From assembly GCA_013350335.1 (NCBI GenBank), contig CM023541.1, forward strand, positions 66,434,608 to 66,498,607: a stretch of 64,000 nt of DNA, given 5' to 3'. A model generated the notes under the pieces. That model was given only the letters and a program-made list of their open reading frames with translations. It made no database searches and was not told where the DNA came from. This document shows positions 25,397-37,198 of this stretch, piece after piece; positions within the stretch are counted from its first letter, which is position 1, and each line of letters starts with the position of its first letter. Position numbers and translations under genes: made by a program. The DNA is from Chimonanthus salicifolius. Lineage: Eukaryota; Streptophyta; Magnoliopsida; Laurales; Calycanthaceae.

Positions 25397-25890
25397 GAGC
25401 ACATCCTCAGCCTACTCGGTCATCCGGGGAATCACAAACCATACCAGCGGGAGCTATCCCTCACTGTATCGTCCCTCGACCTAGACGAGTACCTCCTCAG
25501 CCTACTCGGTCATCTAGGGATCACAAACTATGCCAGCGGGAGTGTCCCTCACCGCTCCGTCCCTCGACCTAGGCGAGTACCTCGTCAGCCTACTCGGTCA
25601 TCTGGGGAATCACAAACCATACCAGCGGGAGCTGTCCCTCACCGCATCGTCCCTCAACCTAGGCGAGCACCTCCTCAGTCTACTCGGTCATCTAGGGATC
25701 ACAAACTATGCCAGAGGGAGTTGTCCCTCACCTCTCTGTCCCTCGACCTAGGCGAACACCTCCTCAGCCTACTCGGTCATCCAGGGACCACAAGGCATAC
25801 TGGCGGGAGTTGTTCCTCACCGCACCGTCCCCTGGCCAATGAGCGGGCGACACCTCCTCAGCCTACTCGGTCATCAAGGGATCACCTCAC
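25397..25890 (-). repeat. About 90-bp tandem repeat, five and a half copies, in D2
   Basis: Units of 88-94 bp start near 25397, 25487, 25575, 25665, 25754 and 25848. They share CCTCCTCAGCCTACTCGGTC, GGGATCACAAAC and CGGGAG.TGTCCCTCACCG. The first and last units have a GAGCGGGCGA variant at the join. Open frames across the array reflect its length being near a multiple of three and are not genes. Confidence 0.9.
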
Positions 25891-28781
25891 CCGTCACACA
25901 TTCGGGTATCGAAACCTCAAGGGGCTTCTAAGGTTACCTTGGGTGAACCAACATTCATCCTGATGGCCTATCTGGGGTTAACATAATTACTTCCCAAGTA
26001 GTCCTTATCTGGGACTCCCAGGCACCTTGTTCTCTAAATCAGATCATGCCTCTCTCATGGGTACGTCCGGGAAATACAAGACGGACTGATCATTTGATCC
26101 ATGCAAGGGGTTACGACTACCCATTTCCAATCATAAGGGAGTCCGAATCCCAACCACGCGTCCACTGCACGATCCCACATAACATCCCCACCCTAACTAC
26201 CCGACAAGCTAGGGGGAGTCTCTAGATCCTGATGTTGCCTATTACCCATGCCCCCACCGACATCCCACATACGTCAGTTATATGTATGCACAATTACCTC
26301 TACGCCTACACATGCTATTAACATAGTTCATCACATAACAATCAGGTGTATACATCATTGTTTATCACGGGCTAGCATGTTAACATCCAAACATATTACA
26401 ATGTCTAGTAGTTCAATCTAACTATCACATAATCACACAGCATATTATCAACACGACATATCACACCATAATCAGGCATATATCACCACATATCATATAT
26501 TCGCATGTTGGCATCTTAACATATTATCAATAAAAATAAACCCTAATCATGTCAACACACAACCAATCAATCGTGACATTAGATGATCAACTTGTATATG
26601 CCTCTGCGGGCATCGGATACAAATACACTCGAATGGGGACCCGCCACATAATGGTATCAACAGTTCCCTTGCCGAGTGGCTCATAATACCGAGGACCCCC
26701 ATTCGCCACATTTCGTACCCGTACATTTGATAAAGTAAGATGTAGAGATGCATGCTAAAAGCGGTAGTAAGTTCCCTCACTTGGGTGAGTCCTTGAAATC
26801 CAATGTGAGAAAACAAGTCCTGGGGTTGAAAGGGCTCAATCTGTTGAAACAAGAGCACAAGGATAAGTAATCGGGCAAAACGGGCCAAACTAGGTCTGGA
26901 CTACGAACGGGACCGAAAGCGAGTCGAGTCCAAACCGAACTGAAGTGGGCCCGAAACTAAAAACTGGCTCCAAAATTGGGCCATGCACGAAATTGAGCCC
27001 AAAACTGGAGACTGGGTTTGAAGCTGGACCGGGCCCGAAACTGAGTCGAAACGGGCCGGGCAGAAGGTGGGCTGGGCCGAAGGTGGGCTGGGCCGAACTT
27101 TTTGAGTTGGGTCTGGGTCTAGCTGGGCCGGACCAGATCTGGCGAACTGGGCCAGATCCGTGAGTCTGGCTGGGCCTAGTCTGTTGGTCCAACAGCTAAA
27201 TGGGCCTGGGCTGCCAAGCCCGGAACCGAACCCACCCGAGTCAACTCAGTGACTCGACTGAGTTGGCTCGGAGCTTAACTGAGAGACCAGGAAAAGAAGG
27301 GAAGAGGAAGGAAACCAGAGAGAGGGAAAGAGAAAGAAGAAGATCAAGGAGAAGAGAGGAGGAACTCGAGTACCTGGTAGCACGGGAGGAGGATTCGGCG
27401 GTCGAGGCAAGCGAATTTGAACTCCGAAGACGGCGGGAAGGATGGAATCCAGCAGATTTGGAGAAGAGAGAAGAGGGGCTGCAGCGGCGGCCGAGGCTAG
27501 TTTGAGGGGGATTTAGGGTTTCAGAGGGAAAGAGAAGGGCGAGGTGGAGGCGGCGGTGAAAAGGGGCTTTAGGGTTTGCTCGGGAAAGAGGGAGGAGGGG
27601 AAAAGAGAAACCAGAGAGCTGAGAGAAAGAGGAGGGAAAGGAGGACCGAAGCAGCAGCAGACGCGGCACTGTAGCACATTGCTACAGTGCGGCGCAAGGA
27701 AAGGGTTTTGAAGGGGAGAAGTTTAGGGTTAGGTCTAGAGTTTTCAAAACATGTAAAAAAATAAAAAATCTCAAAAATCAAGTTTTCTTTTCCAAAATAA
27801 ATGAATTTAAAACTTGATAAAACTCGAATATCGAAAATCGGACATCAGAGAAAAATGTGTGATTTTAAAATATTTTGGCATGACAAATTCTTGAATAATC
27901 CAAAATCACCAAAATGCCCTTCGAGTCTCCAAAATAAAAATCGGGCAACCCAGGGCCCACCATGGAGCCCACACTCTCCCTACTGTTACCAAACCTCTAA
28001 AATCCCAAAGAATCGGGTTGGATTGTTACATGTCATCACATGGAAACTAATTAAACAAGGATGCCACATCATCAAGTGACATGGCTAAAGTGGGACCCAA
28101 GTGCCATGTGGTGACCAAGTCACCACATGCATGGTGGACCATGACATGGGTTGACTTGGTCAACCACTTTTGAGTTTAAGTCTTGAATTAATGGTTTTGC
28201 TTAAGTTGAGAAGATGAAGGGATGAGATGGGAGGCTAGGATCTTATTTAAGGGAAGATCAAGGGTGGAGATTAAAGGATGGATGTCTTGTCTAAGTACAT
28301 TGTACTTAGACACTTGGGAACCCAAGGGTCTTCACCTCAAAAGCCATGAAGCCACTCTTGAGAAGCCAAGGGTCTCTTTGGTTAAACCAAGGGCCTCCTT
28401 GGTTAGACAAGCTATTATGAGAAGGAGGGAAGAGGTTAAGCTTTAATACAAAAACACAAACCAAAGGGCACTTCAAACCCCTTGGCCGACCCCTCCTCCC
28501 TTGGGCAAGAGTTTTCTCTCCACTCATCTCCTCTCTCTCTCTCACCTCTACCGTCATACACTTGAAGACTTTGAAGAACAAAGAAAGGATAAGAAGAATT
28601 AAGGAAGAAGAGAAAGACCAAAAGGAAAGAAGGACATTGAAGGAAGGTATGTCCAAACTTAATAAAATAGGGATTAATCTAAGGGAATAATAGGTTTAAC
28701 TATGGTGTGGCTGAACTCATGGGTTCCATGATTGGCTGGGATGAACGGCCAAAATTGTGATAAGGCCATGGAATTGGAAAT

Positions 28782-29181
28782 CCAAGCACACAAAGGATCT
28801 GACCAAAAATCAGCCGACTAAATCTGTCATTCAGTCGACTGAAAGTATACTGACCTAGCACACAAAGGATCTGACCCAAAGTCAACCGACTGAATCTTGT
28901 GATTCAGTCGACTGAAAGTGTACTGACCGAGCACACAAAGGATCTCACCCAAAGTCAGCAGATTGAATCCGTGATTCAGTCAACGAAAATATATTGGTCA
29001 AGCATGTATGTGATCTGGTTCTATTTCCGCCGACTGAATCTTACGATTCAGTAGACTGAAAGTATACTGGTCAAGCACGTAAGGGAACTGGTTGTATTAC
29101 TAAAAGTATACTTGCCAAGCACATATGGAATCTGGTTGTGTTTTAGTCGACTGAATCCCAGATTCAGTGGATTGAATCAGA
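28782..29181 (+). repeat. Palindromic ~70-bp tandem repeat in 5' LTR of E
   Basis: About six units, each with CCAAGCAC or similar, then GATCTG, then an inverted repeat GACTGAATC / GATTCAGTCGACTG and GAAAGTATACTGG. Individual units differ by several bases and one is shortened. The array sits upstream of the conserved 3' modules of the LTR. Confidence 0.85.
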
Positions 29182-30568
29182 AGGTTTTATTATGTATTTT
29201 TCCTCCACAGCCTCTGCCTATCTTGTAGATGGAAGGGGTGATGAAATTAAAATGGAAAATCAAACTAATAAGTATGTTTGAATTTGATGAGGTAAAGAGG
29301 TTCACAAAGGGATTGTGATTCATCTCACTTTTACCGTTAGCGTTAACCTTGCAACACAAGAAAGGATTGTATATCGGGCATCGATAGGATTTCTACCTCA
29401 TTGAGAACACTATGGAGAATATTATGACACTTGTTTATATTCAAAATATGATGAATGCATTGACTAAATAAATTGTAAATGATTATGAGTTGATTTTCAA
29501 TGATATTATGTATTTTTAAATGAAATGACATTCTTGCATACATTACCCCATGAATGGCATGGGAGGGTACACATATGACTAACAAGCCAAGTTCTGAGCA
29601 GTCAGGACATAACTTGGGCTTCAGATTAGCTTATATGAAGCTATGTGAACTGTTGAGATTTGGCCGCGTCCGGTTGATAGAAAAGTACGGTGTATTTGGG
29701 CCAAAGAGCTCCTGGGTAGTCAATCCCGAAATCCTGCGCAGAGAGAGGAGATCACACCCCATCGGAAATCCCAATTAATTTGTGGATGGGTATACAGTGC
29801 TCTAGTGGTTCCCTCCTCACACACTGTGGACATAATTGGCCAAGGAAACCATTGATTGATTTATGATGTAATTGGGTATGGACATTGGGTGGGATTTCAT
29901 TTGGTATTGACACCCATGACATGACCCTTATGTTAGCATGATTATGATATGGACATCATGCATTGTTTTATTACTTACAAGATATTTTTACAAATATGTC
30001 ATTAATGATGTATAAACCCTTGATTTATGATATTCCCTAACCCTAATTGGAATACCTTCTGGGCATGTTGATTAATGCCCTACTTCTACCCTATAGATGA
30101 TGGAACAAGAAATGATAAGGAAAAGGACGTGGGACCGGAAGGGAGCCAAGCATAGGAGCTTGGGAAGATTTAAGTTTAAATTACTTCGTTTTGATTTCGA
30201 TGATGTATTCGGAGGACTTATATTTTGGATTGTAATAACTTAGACTATTTGGGACACCTTAGAACTTATTTGCTATGGTTTGATAATCTTTAAGCTTTAT
30301 TGGAATTTTATAGTGATTGGCTTTCCTTGCCTAATGATGACAAGAGAATGAATAACATCTTATTCATATAAATTATTCAGCAAGCATTAAGAAAAACGTG
30401 TGAAAATATTTTAGCGAACTTAGTCCACGCACACGTAATGGCGACCAGTTAAGGGTCAGGTTTTGGAAACTCGGACTTGACTCGCGTTGTGACGACCTGT
30501 CCTCTCTCACTTATAAAAAAAAAATATACTCTGATTTATGCAAGTGAAAAAGGGCGGGGCGTTACAGT

Positions 30569-30580
30569 TGGTATCAGAGC
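30569..30580 (+). other. Primer-binding site of element E (initiator tRNA-Met type)
   Basis: TGGTATCAGAGC begins two bases after the LTR end at 30566, a perfect match to the plant initiator tRNA-Met primer site. Confidence 0.92.
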
Positions 30581-31044
30581 TAAACTGGAAGTGTTGAGTC
30601 TCGCAAAGTAATATTAATAAGGTATCATGCATCACTGACAGATGAGAATCTAAGCTGACCGACTCCTAGGAGTCCGCTACACGGGGGCCGAATTAATTTA
30701 CTTTGATGAGAATCAAACTGTAAGCATGCAATCTGAGAACAATCTTTGATGGGAAAAACAACAGCGAGGGAAGGACAATCACTATAAATTGTAGATTTAT
30801 CAAACATAGCGAAATTGGTCGTCCCTCCCCCGAACAAGAAACATTGCATGATTTCCCCAAAAATAAGGAACACTATATAATACTTACGCAATTTCCCCAA
30901 GTAAGGAACACAAAGTGATATATAGGAGAACTAAACAAAAACTTTCCCCTCCCTATGATTATTTGATCAAGTGTAACTTCAAAGTATTTGAACACAAGCC
31001 CTTATGAGAAAAACTAAGTCAACCAATGTTTCGATGCCTTAGGA
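30581..31044 (+). other. Element E 5' leader
   Basis: About 460 bp between the primer site and the gag region, moderately AT-rich, with a partial duplication of AAGGAACAC (about 30865-30910). No open frame of interest. It is presumed to carry the RNA packaging signal, which cannot be recognised by eye. Confidence 0.55.
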
Positions 31045-32051
31045 ATACCTCCAATAAGAAGAAATACCTGACAGAACCTGAATTAGGAAGAGGGACAGGA
31101 CAGTGTGAATATTCCTAAGGTATCTCCCGAGCTGCAGAACCTAGTGCAGACAGTAGTCACCGTCGTTCTACAGAAACACCAGAATGGCAACGGAGGCACT
31201 ACTTCCAATGAATCTGAGGACCGAACAATGGTCAGAGATTTCCAATAGCAGTGTCCCCCTTATTTCAAAGGGAATGAGGGACCCGCAGGAGCAGAGAATT
31301 GGATTGAAAATATCACGAAGATCTTGAAGCTACTTAAGATCACCAATGATCAGGACCAAATACTGTTGGCTACCTCACAACTGGTAAACGATGCAGGCAA
31401 ATGGTGGAAGGTCATAGAACATCAATAAGCACAGACTCTAGATGCGGATAGAACAGAGATGACTTGGGACCAGTTAGCCGGGATGTTTCTGGACCATTAC
31501 TTTCCAGATGAGGAGAATGAGCGCCAGACACAGGCATTCATAGCCTTGGCCCAGGGCCCTATGACCGTCATAAAATACTATCACGAAATCCTCCGTCTAT
31601 CAGGTTATACTCTGTACATGGTGGAGACGGAATATAAGAAGGCCCGAAAGTTTGAACGAGACCTGCGACCACGCATCAGAGCCAAAGTCACATTTTTAAA
31701 TCAACTACTTTGGTAGAAGTGGTCAGTCGAGCCAGCATAGCCGAACAAGAGCTGATGGAGACAACCATATTTGTGGAGAAAAGACGAAGCCAGAGCGGGG
31801 GAAATTATTTTCGTCCTCGTAAGAAATTCAGACTTAACTTTGGGAAACCCTCAACCTTTATTGTTTCCATTGGTGGTTCTCGTGCCAGTCAGCCCTCCAC
31901 ATCAGGACCAGTCTCTCCCTCTCCTCACGGTGTTATCACCTGTTATCATTGTGGCCAACAGGGCCATATCAAAAGGGAGTGTCCACAGAACAACAAACCT
32001 TCTCACTCCAGGGGTTCTTTCCGTCCTCCAACTTGGTCAGCTCAGTCGTAA
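31045..32051 (+). pseudogene. Element E gag, broken
   Basis: The expected start codon appears as ATA at 31045 (IPPIRRNT), so the start is lost. Next come PELQNLVQTVV, the core block LLATSQLVNDAGKWW, MTWDQLAGMFLDHYFPDEE and the block YKKARKFERDLRPRIRAKV. Stops include TAG 31246-31248 (a CAG in the homologous F gag) and TAA 31426-31428, with a one-base deletion near 31693. The zinc knuckle is intact as CYHCGQQGHIKREC (about 31942-31983) and would bind element RNA. The length is close to the F gag. Confidence 0.9.
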
Positions 32052-33989
32052 GCATCCACGGCACACAACTAGATAGGACAGGCACTCATTCCGGCAGGAT
32101 CTGGATGGCTATATACTATAGTTCCTCCTCTAGAGACAGTGGATCACTCGGTGATTCAAGGTATGGCAGTAGTTGGTAGTTCTATACTTTTGCGTTATTT
32201 GATTCAGGAGCATCCCACTCCTTTATATCTGCTACCTTCATATCTGCTACTGGTACCTTAGTACAACAACTATCCACTGCACTCACTATTGTATCCCCTA
32301 TTGGAGACACATCATTGGGTCTAATCTGCACCTCCGTAGATACAAAACTTCGGAGTTCAGATTTAAATTCAACTATCTGGTACTCGAGATGAGAGAATAC
32401 GACATCATATTCGGCATGGACCGGTTGGCTACCTTCCAGGTTGTCATTGATTGTCACCTTCGTAGAGTGATATTCTGGTCACCTGAGGGAAAACGGTTTA
32501 TAGTACATGCCAACAGACATAACATTCGTATGACCAGGAAATTACATGAAGAAATGAACCATCTCGTATTGAACAATATTAGACTATACAAGGCGCTGGC
32601 GACTGAACTACCTGCTGTAGTGAAAGACTACGCAGGGTATTTTCGACAGAACTTCCTGGTTTGCCTCCAAAAAGGGAGATTGATTTCGAGATTAAGCTCT
32701 ATCCTGGCACTACCCCTGTATCAGTGCCTCATTACTGGATGGCCCCTGTAGAAATGTCAGAGTTGAAAAAACAAATTGATGAGTTGCTCAAACTGGGATT
32801 CATCCGCCACAACACCTCATCCTGGGGAGCACCGGTGTTGTTCATAAACAAGAAAGATGGTACTGTTCAGATGTGTGTGGATTATAGGAAGTTGAATCAG
32901 CTCACTGTCAGGAACAAGTACCTTCTGCCCAGAATTGATGATCTGTTCGATCAACTTAGAGGCTCTAGCAATTTCTCCAAGACTAATCTTATGGCAGGCT
33001 ACCATCAAATTCGTGTCAAGGATGAGAACATTGAAAAGACAGCTTTCAGAACTTGGTAAGGACTGTACGAATATGTGGTCATGCCCTTTGGACTCACAAA
33101 TGCACTAGTCGTGTTCATAGATCTGATGAACAGAACATTCCGTTCTTATCTGGATAAGTTCGTAATTGTCTTCATTAACGATATTCTGGTTTATTCCACC
33201 AATCGGGACGAGCATGTTGAGCATCTGAAGATAATCCTAAACACACTGAAGAAGAATCAGTTATATGCCAAAACAAACAAGTGCGAGTTCTGGCTCTCTG
33301 AGGTCAACTTCTTGGGACACGTCATATCAGCAGGAGGAATAGTTGTGGACCAGGCCAAGGTGGCAGCGGTTAGAGACTGGAAAGCTCCAAAGAATGTGTC
33401 CGAAATCTACAGCTTTCTGGTACTGGCTGGCTACTATCGAAAATTTATTATGGACTTCTCCAAGAATGCGGTTCCATTCACCCGACTAACTCAGAAAGGA
33501 GTCAAATTTGAATGGTCTGATGTGTGCAATTGAAGGTTTGAGGATCTGAAATAGAAACTTACCGCTGCACCCATTCTGATTTTACAGGAGAGAGGCAAGT
33601 GATATGAAGTATTATGTGATGCTTCAGGAGAAAGACTTGGGTGCTCCCTCACTCAAAGTCATCATGTGGTGGCATATGGTTCAAGGCAACTAAAAATCCA
33701 TGAACGTAACTATCCCAATCATGATCTGGAACTAGCTGCAATGGTCTTCACTCTTAAAAGTTGGAGATATTATCTATATGGTGACAAATTTGAGGTGTTT
33801 TCAGACCATAAGAGCTTAAAATATCTGTTCGATCAAAAGGAGCTCAATTTGAGACAGTACAAATGGATAGAATACCTGCAAGACTATGAATTTGCACGAC
33901 GATATCACCCTGGTAAGGCAAACAAAGTGGCGGATGCCCTCAGTCGTATTTCACATGCAACTGTGGCCAGTCTGATTATGAAAGAATAG
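32052..33989 (+). pseudogene. Element E pol: protease, reverse transcriptase, RNase H (broken)
   Basis: The aspartic protease active site DSGA is at 32201-32212. RT follows with [24 protein letters not shown], the KYLLPR block, MPFGLTNA, and at the catalytic site FINDI (33171-33185) where the family has FIDDI, so one of the two metal-binding aspartates is an asparagine. A TAA at 33057-33059 splits RT. Between RT and RNase H are stops near 33532, 33550 and 33601. RNase H keeps LCDAS, DLEL, SDHKSL and VADALSR. The changed catalytic residue alone should abolish reverse transcription. Confidence 0.9.
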
Positions 33990-35436
33990 GAAATGCTGAT
34001 GACTATCCGAGAGTTCAATTTGCACATCAAAAATCGTGGGAGCATGTATAATCTGATGGTACAATCCAGTATGGTTTCCAAGACTGAACAAGAACAGCGG
34101 ACAGATCCTGAAGTGACAGAAATATGGACCAAGATGTCGACTAGAGAGGTCATACCAGAGTGGGAATTACGACCTGGGCAAGGTCTCTTATTCTGAGGTA
34201 GGTCATATGTGCCTCAAGGCTATAAGAGAGAGCTATTGACAGAAGATCATGAATCAAAGCTCTCCATCCATCCAGGTAGCACCAAAATGTACCATGATCT
34301 GAAAAGAGACGTGGCCGACTTTGTCTCTCACTGCCTTATTTGTCAACAAGTCAAAGCAAAGCATCAGAAGCCGCCAGGGCTACTCAAACCTCTACCCGTC
34401 CAAATGGAAGTGGGAACACATTGCCATGGACTTTGTGACAGGGCTGCCAAGGTCTTCAAAGGGTAATGATGCAATCTGGGTTATAGTGGACCGTCTGACC
34501 AACTCTACACATTTTCTCCCTGTCAAGCTGACAGATTCGTTTGAGACTTTGGGATGGCGATATATCAGGGACATCATCAGACTACATGGTATACGTAGGA
34601 CTATTGTGTCCGACAGAGATGACAGATTCACTGGCAGGGTGTGGCAGAGTATGCAGTCGGCTATGGGGACAAATTTATTATACAGAACAACTTTCCATCC
34701 ATGGACCGATGGTCAGTCAGAGCGAACAATACAAACATTGGAGGATATGCTGAGAGCATGCATGTTAGACTTCAAGGGCAGTTGGGAAGATCACCTGCCA
34801 CTGGTTGAGTTCTCATACAACAACAGTTATCAGGCAAGCCTCAAGATGGTTCCATTTGAGGCATTGTATGGTAGACCTTACAAATCCCCAGTGTGTTGGA
34901 CAGAGGCCGGGGAGCTTACTCTTATTGGACCTGATCTGGTTGCAGAGGCCACAAAACAGATCAAGGTGATACGACAACATCTGCTTGCGGTACAAAGTCG
35001 TCAAAAGAGCTACGCTGACAAAAGAAGATGATCTCTTGAGTTTGAAGTGGGAGACCTAGTATTCTTGAAGGTCTTGCCACTAAAGGGACACATGAGGTTT
35101 GGAAAGAAAGGGAAGCTGTCACCCAGATTTGTGGGACCCTTTCCAATCCATGAGAAGGTGGGGGAAGTGGCCTATCGTTTGATACTCCCTCCACAGTTGT
35201 CAGGACTGCACGATGTATTCCATGTTTCCATGCTGAGGAAGTACAACCCTGACCCATCACACGTGCTGAATGTGCAAGACATAGAAGTGCAAAGCGACGT
35301 ATCTTACATCGAGAGGCTTGTTCGAGTAATTGATACGGAGCAAAGGGTGTTACGGAACAGAGAGATTTTGTTCGTCAAAGTGGTATGGGACCGACATGGT
35401 AATGAGAAAGCCACTTGGAACTGGAGTCAGAAATGA
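33990..35436 (+). pseudogene. Element E pol: integrase with chromodomain-like tail (broken)
   Basis: The zinc region shows [13 protein letters not shown], but the YWWHGLKR block present in F is deleted, joining directly to DVADFV and CLICQQ. A frameshift occurs near 34395-34400. The core has D in MDFVTGLP, D in VSDRDDRF and E in LVEFSYNNSY, all intact from about 34420 to 34830. A TGA at 35029-35031 splits the GPY/F region (KLSPRFVGPFPI). The tail has VLRNREILFVKVVWDRHG and ends at 35436. The tail resembles the chromodomain-like end of Tekay-type chromoviruses. Confidence 0.9.
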
Positions 35437-35527
35437 GAGCAACTCATCCTGAGCTATTTGTATGATTTGTTTGACACCCAACTTCGCCCGATTTTCTGGA
35501 TGAAAATTTCAAAAAAAATGGTAACAT
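35437..35527 (+). other. Element E 3' untranslated stretch with probable polypurine tract
   Basis: Between the pol end and the 3' LTR; contains GGATGAAAATTTC and an A-run near 35511-35518. The purine tract is A-rich and less typical than that of element B, so its exact limits are uncertain. Confidence 0.5.
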
Positions 35528-36315
35528 TGTAACACCTCGGATTTTCTTTAGTTTATAAATTTATTGGATTGGCCCATTTGGATTGCAATTTAATTGAATT
35601 TGAAATTAAAAGTTGAAATGGACATTAGATTGGCAAGGGAATGGGTCAATTACCCAATTAAGACCCAATGGGTCATGGATGATGACCTTGATTTAAAAAT
35701 AATTGGGTAAATTTAGTTAAGTTAGTTGAGTTGGATAAATTAGTATAATTAATGCATTAAAAGTCCACCTCATCAAGTGAGGTGGCATGTGACTGATGTG
35801 GCATTGCCATGTGGCATGCATGTCATCACATGGAAGCTAACTAAACAAGGATGTCACGTCATCAAGTGCCATGGCCAAAGTGGGACACAAGTGCCATGTG
35901 GTGACAAAGTCTCCACATGCATTGTCGACCATGACATGGGCTGACTTGGTCAACCACTTTTGAGTTTAAGTCATGAATTAAGGGTTTTACTTAAGTTGAG
36001 AAGATGAAGGGATGAGATGGAGGCTAGGATCTCATCTAAGGGAAGATCAAGGGTGGAGATTGCAGGATGGATGTCTTGTCTAAGTACATTGTACTTAGAC
36101 ACTTGGGAACCCAAGGGTCTTCACCTCAAAAGCCATGAAGCCACCCTTGGGAAGTCAAGGGTCTCTTTGGTTAAACCAAGGGTCTCCTTGGTTATACCAA
36201 GCTATTGTGAGAAGGAGGGAAGAGGTTAAGCTTTAATACAAAAACACAAATGAAAGGGTACTTCAAACCCCTTGGCCGAACCCTCCTCTCTTGGACAAGA
36301 GTTTTCTCTCCACTC

Positions 36316-36318
<3 letters not shown>

Positions 36319-36347
<29 letters not shown>
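36319..36347 (+). repeat. CT microsatellite in 3' LTR of E
   Basis: About 14-15 CT units in the 3' LTR, against about 8 at the equivalent place in the 5' LTR (28527-28542). It lies in the probable transcribed leader of the LTR. Confidence 0.85.
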
Positions 36348-36584
36348 ACCTCTACCTCCATATACTTGAAGACTTTGAAGAACAAAGAAAGGAGATGAAG
36401 AATTAAGGAAAAAGAGAAAGACCAAAAGAAAAGAGGAGATTGAAGGAAGGTATGTCTAAACTTAATAAAATGGGGATTAATCTAAGGGAATCATAGGTTC
36501 AACTATGGTGTGGCCGAACCCATGGGTTCCATGATTGGTTGGGATGAATGACCAAAATTGTGATAAGGCCATGGACTTGGAAAT

Positions 36585-37198
36585 CCAAGCACACAAAGGA
36601 TTTTACCCAAAGTCAGCCGAATGAATCACAGATTCAGTCGACTGAAAGTGTATTGACTGAGCACACAAAGGATCTGACCCAAAATCGGCAGACTGAATCT
36701 GTGATTCAGTCGACTAAAAGTGTACTGTCCAAGCATGTATAGGATTTGGCTGTATGTCAGCCGACTGAATCATGAAAGTATACTGGCCAGGCATGTATAG
36801 TATCTGGCTGTATTTCAGCCGATTGAGTCTTATGATTCAGTCGACTGAAAGTATGCTGGCAAAGGATGTATAGTATCTGGCTGTATTTCAGCCAACTGAA
36901 TCTTATGATTCAGTCTACTGAAAGTATATTGGCCAAGCATGTATAGTATCTGGTTGCATTTTAGCTGACTTAATCTTATGATTAGTCGACTGAAAGTATA
37001 CGGGTCAAGCACGTATGTCATCTGGTTGTATTTCAGCCGACTGAATCTTATGATTCAGTCGACTGAAAGTATACTGGTCAAGCACGTAAGGGATCTAGTT
37101 GTATTTCAGCCAAGTGAAAGTATACTGGCCAAGCACATATGGAATGTAGTTGTGTTTAAATCGACTGAATCTCAGATTCAGTTGACTGAATTAGAAGG
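36585..37198 (+). repeat. Palindromic ~70-bp tandem repeat in 3' LTR of E
   Basis: About nine units with the inverted repeat CGACTGAATC-TTAT-GATTCAGTCG and the linker GAAAGTATACTGG.CAAGCA. One unit (36765-36785) has lost most of the right arm. The 5' LTR has about six units, so the array has changed length since insertion, when the LTRs were identical. Confidence 0.88.

Larger units (their letters stand above)
24130..28030 (-). mobile_element. Solo LTR of family D (copy D2), minus strand
   Basis: A 3901-bp LTR in reverse, from TGTAACGATTCGTCCC at the left border to GGTTGGATTGTTACA at the right, flanked by TGTCA at 24125-24129 and 28031-28035. The 3' LTR of E (about 35806-35835) has the same site uninterrupted with a single TGTCA, which proves the borders. 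The interior has two tandem arrays (25111-25372 and 25397-25890), a G+C-rich stretch on the minus strand around 26890-27250 with repeated GGGCC/GGCCC steps, and a purine-rich tract (27280-27480) giving an arginine/glutamate-rich false frame. Confidence 0.94.
23836..30566 (+). repeat. 5' LTR of element E, interrupted by solo LTR D2
   Basis: Own sequence 23836-24129 and 28036-30566 (plus one target copy), about 2.83 kb. It matches the 3' LTR closely throughout. Differences include fewer palindromic ~70-bp repeats (28782-29181, about six units against nine) and a shorter CT tract (28527-28542). The LTR carries the AACCCTAATTGGAATACC/GGGCATGTTGATTAATGCCC block (30035-30085) and the A-run plus terminal GC block at 30510-30566. 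Confidence 0.88.

Noticed and set aside
25387..25963. Repetitive open frames that looked like a Pro/Ser/Arg-rich protein family
   Set aside because: Product of the ~90-bp tandem array in D2; no conserved start and no similarity to a known repeat protein.
27200..27669. Long open frames on both strands rich in Arg/Glu or Ser/Leu
   Set aside because: They lie over a purine-rich leader tract of solo LTR D2; composition alone opens the frames, and no domain is seen.
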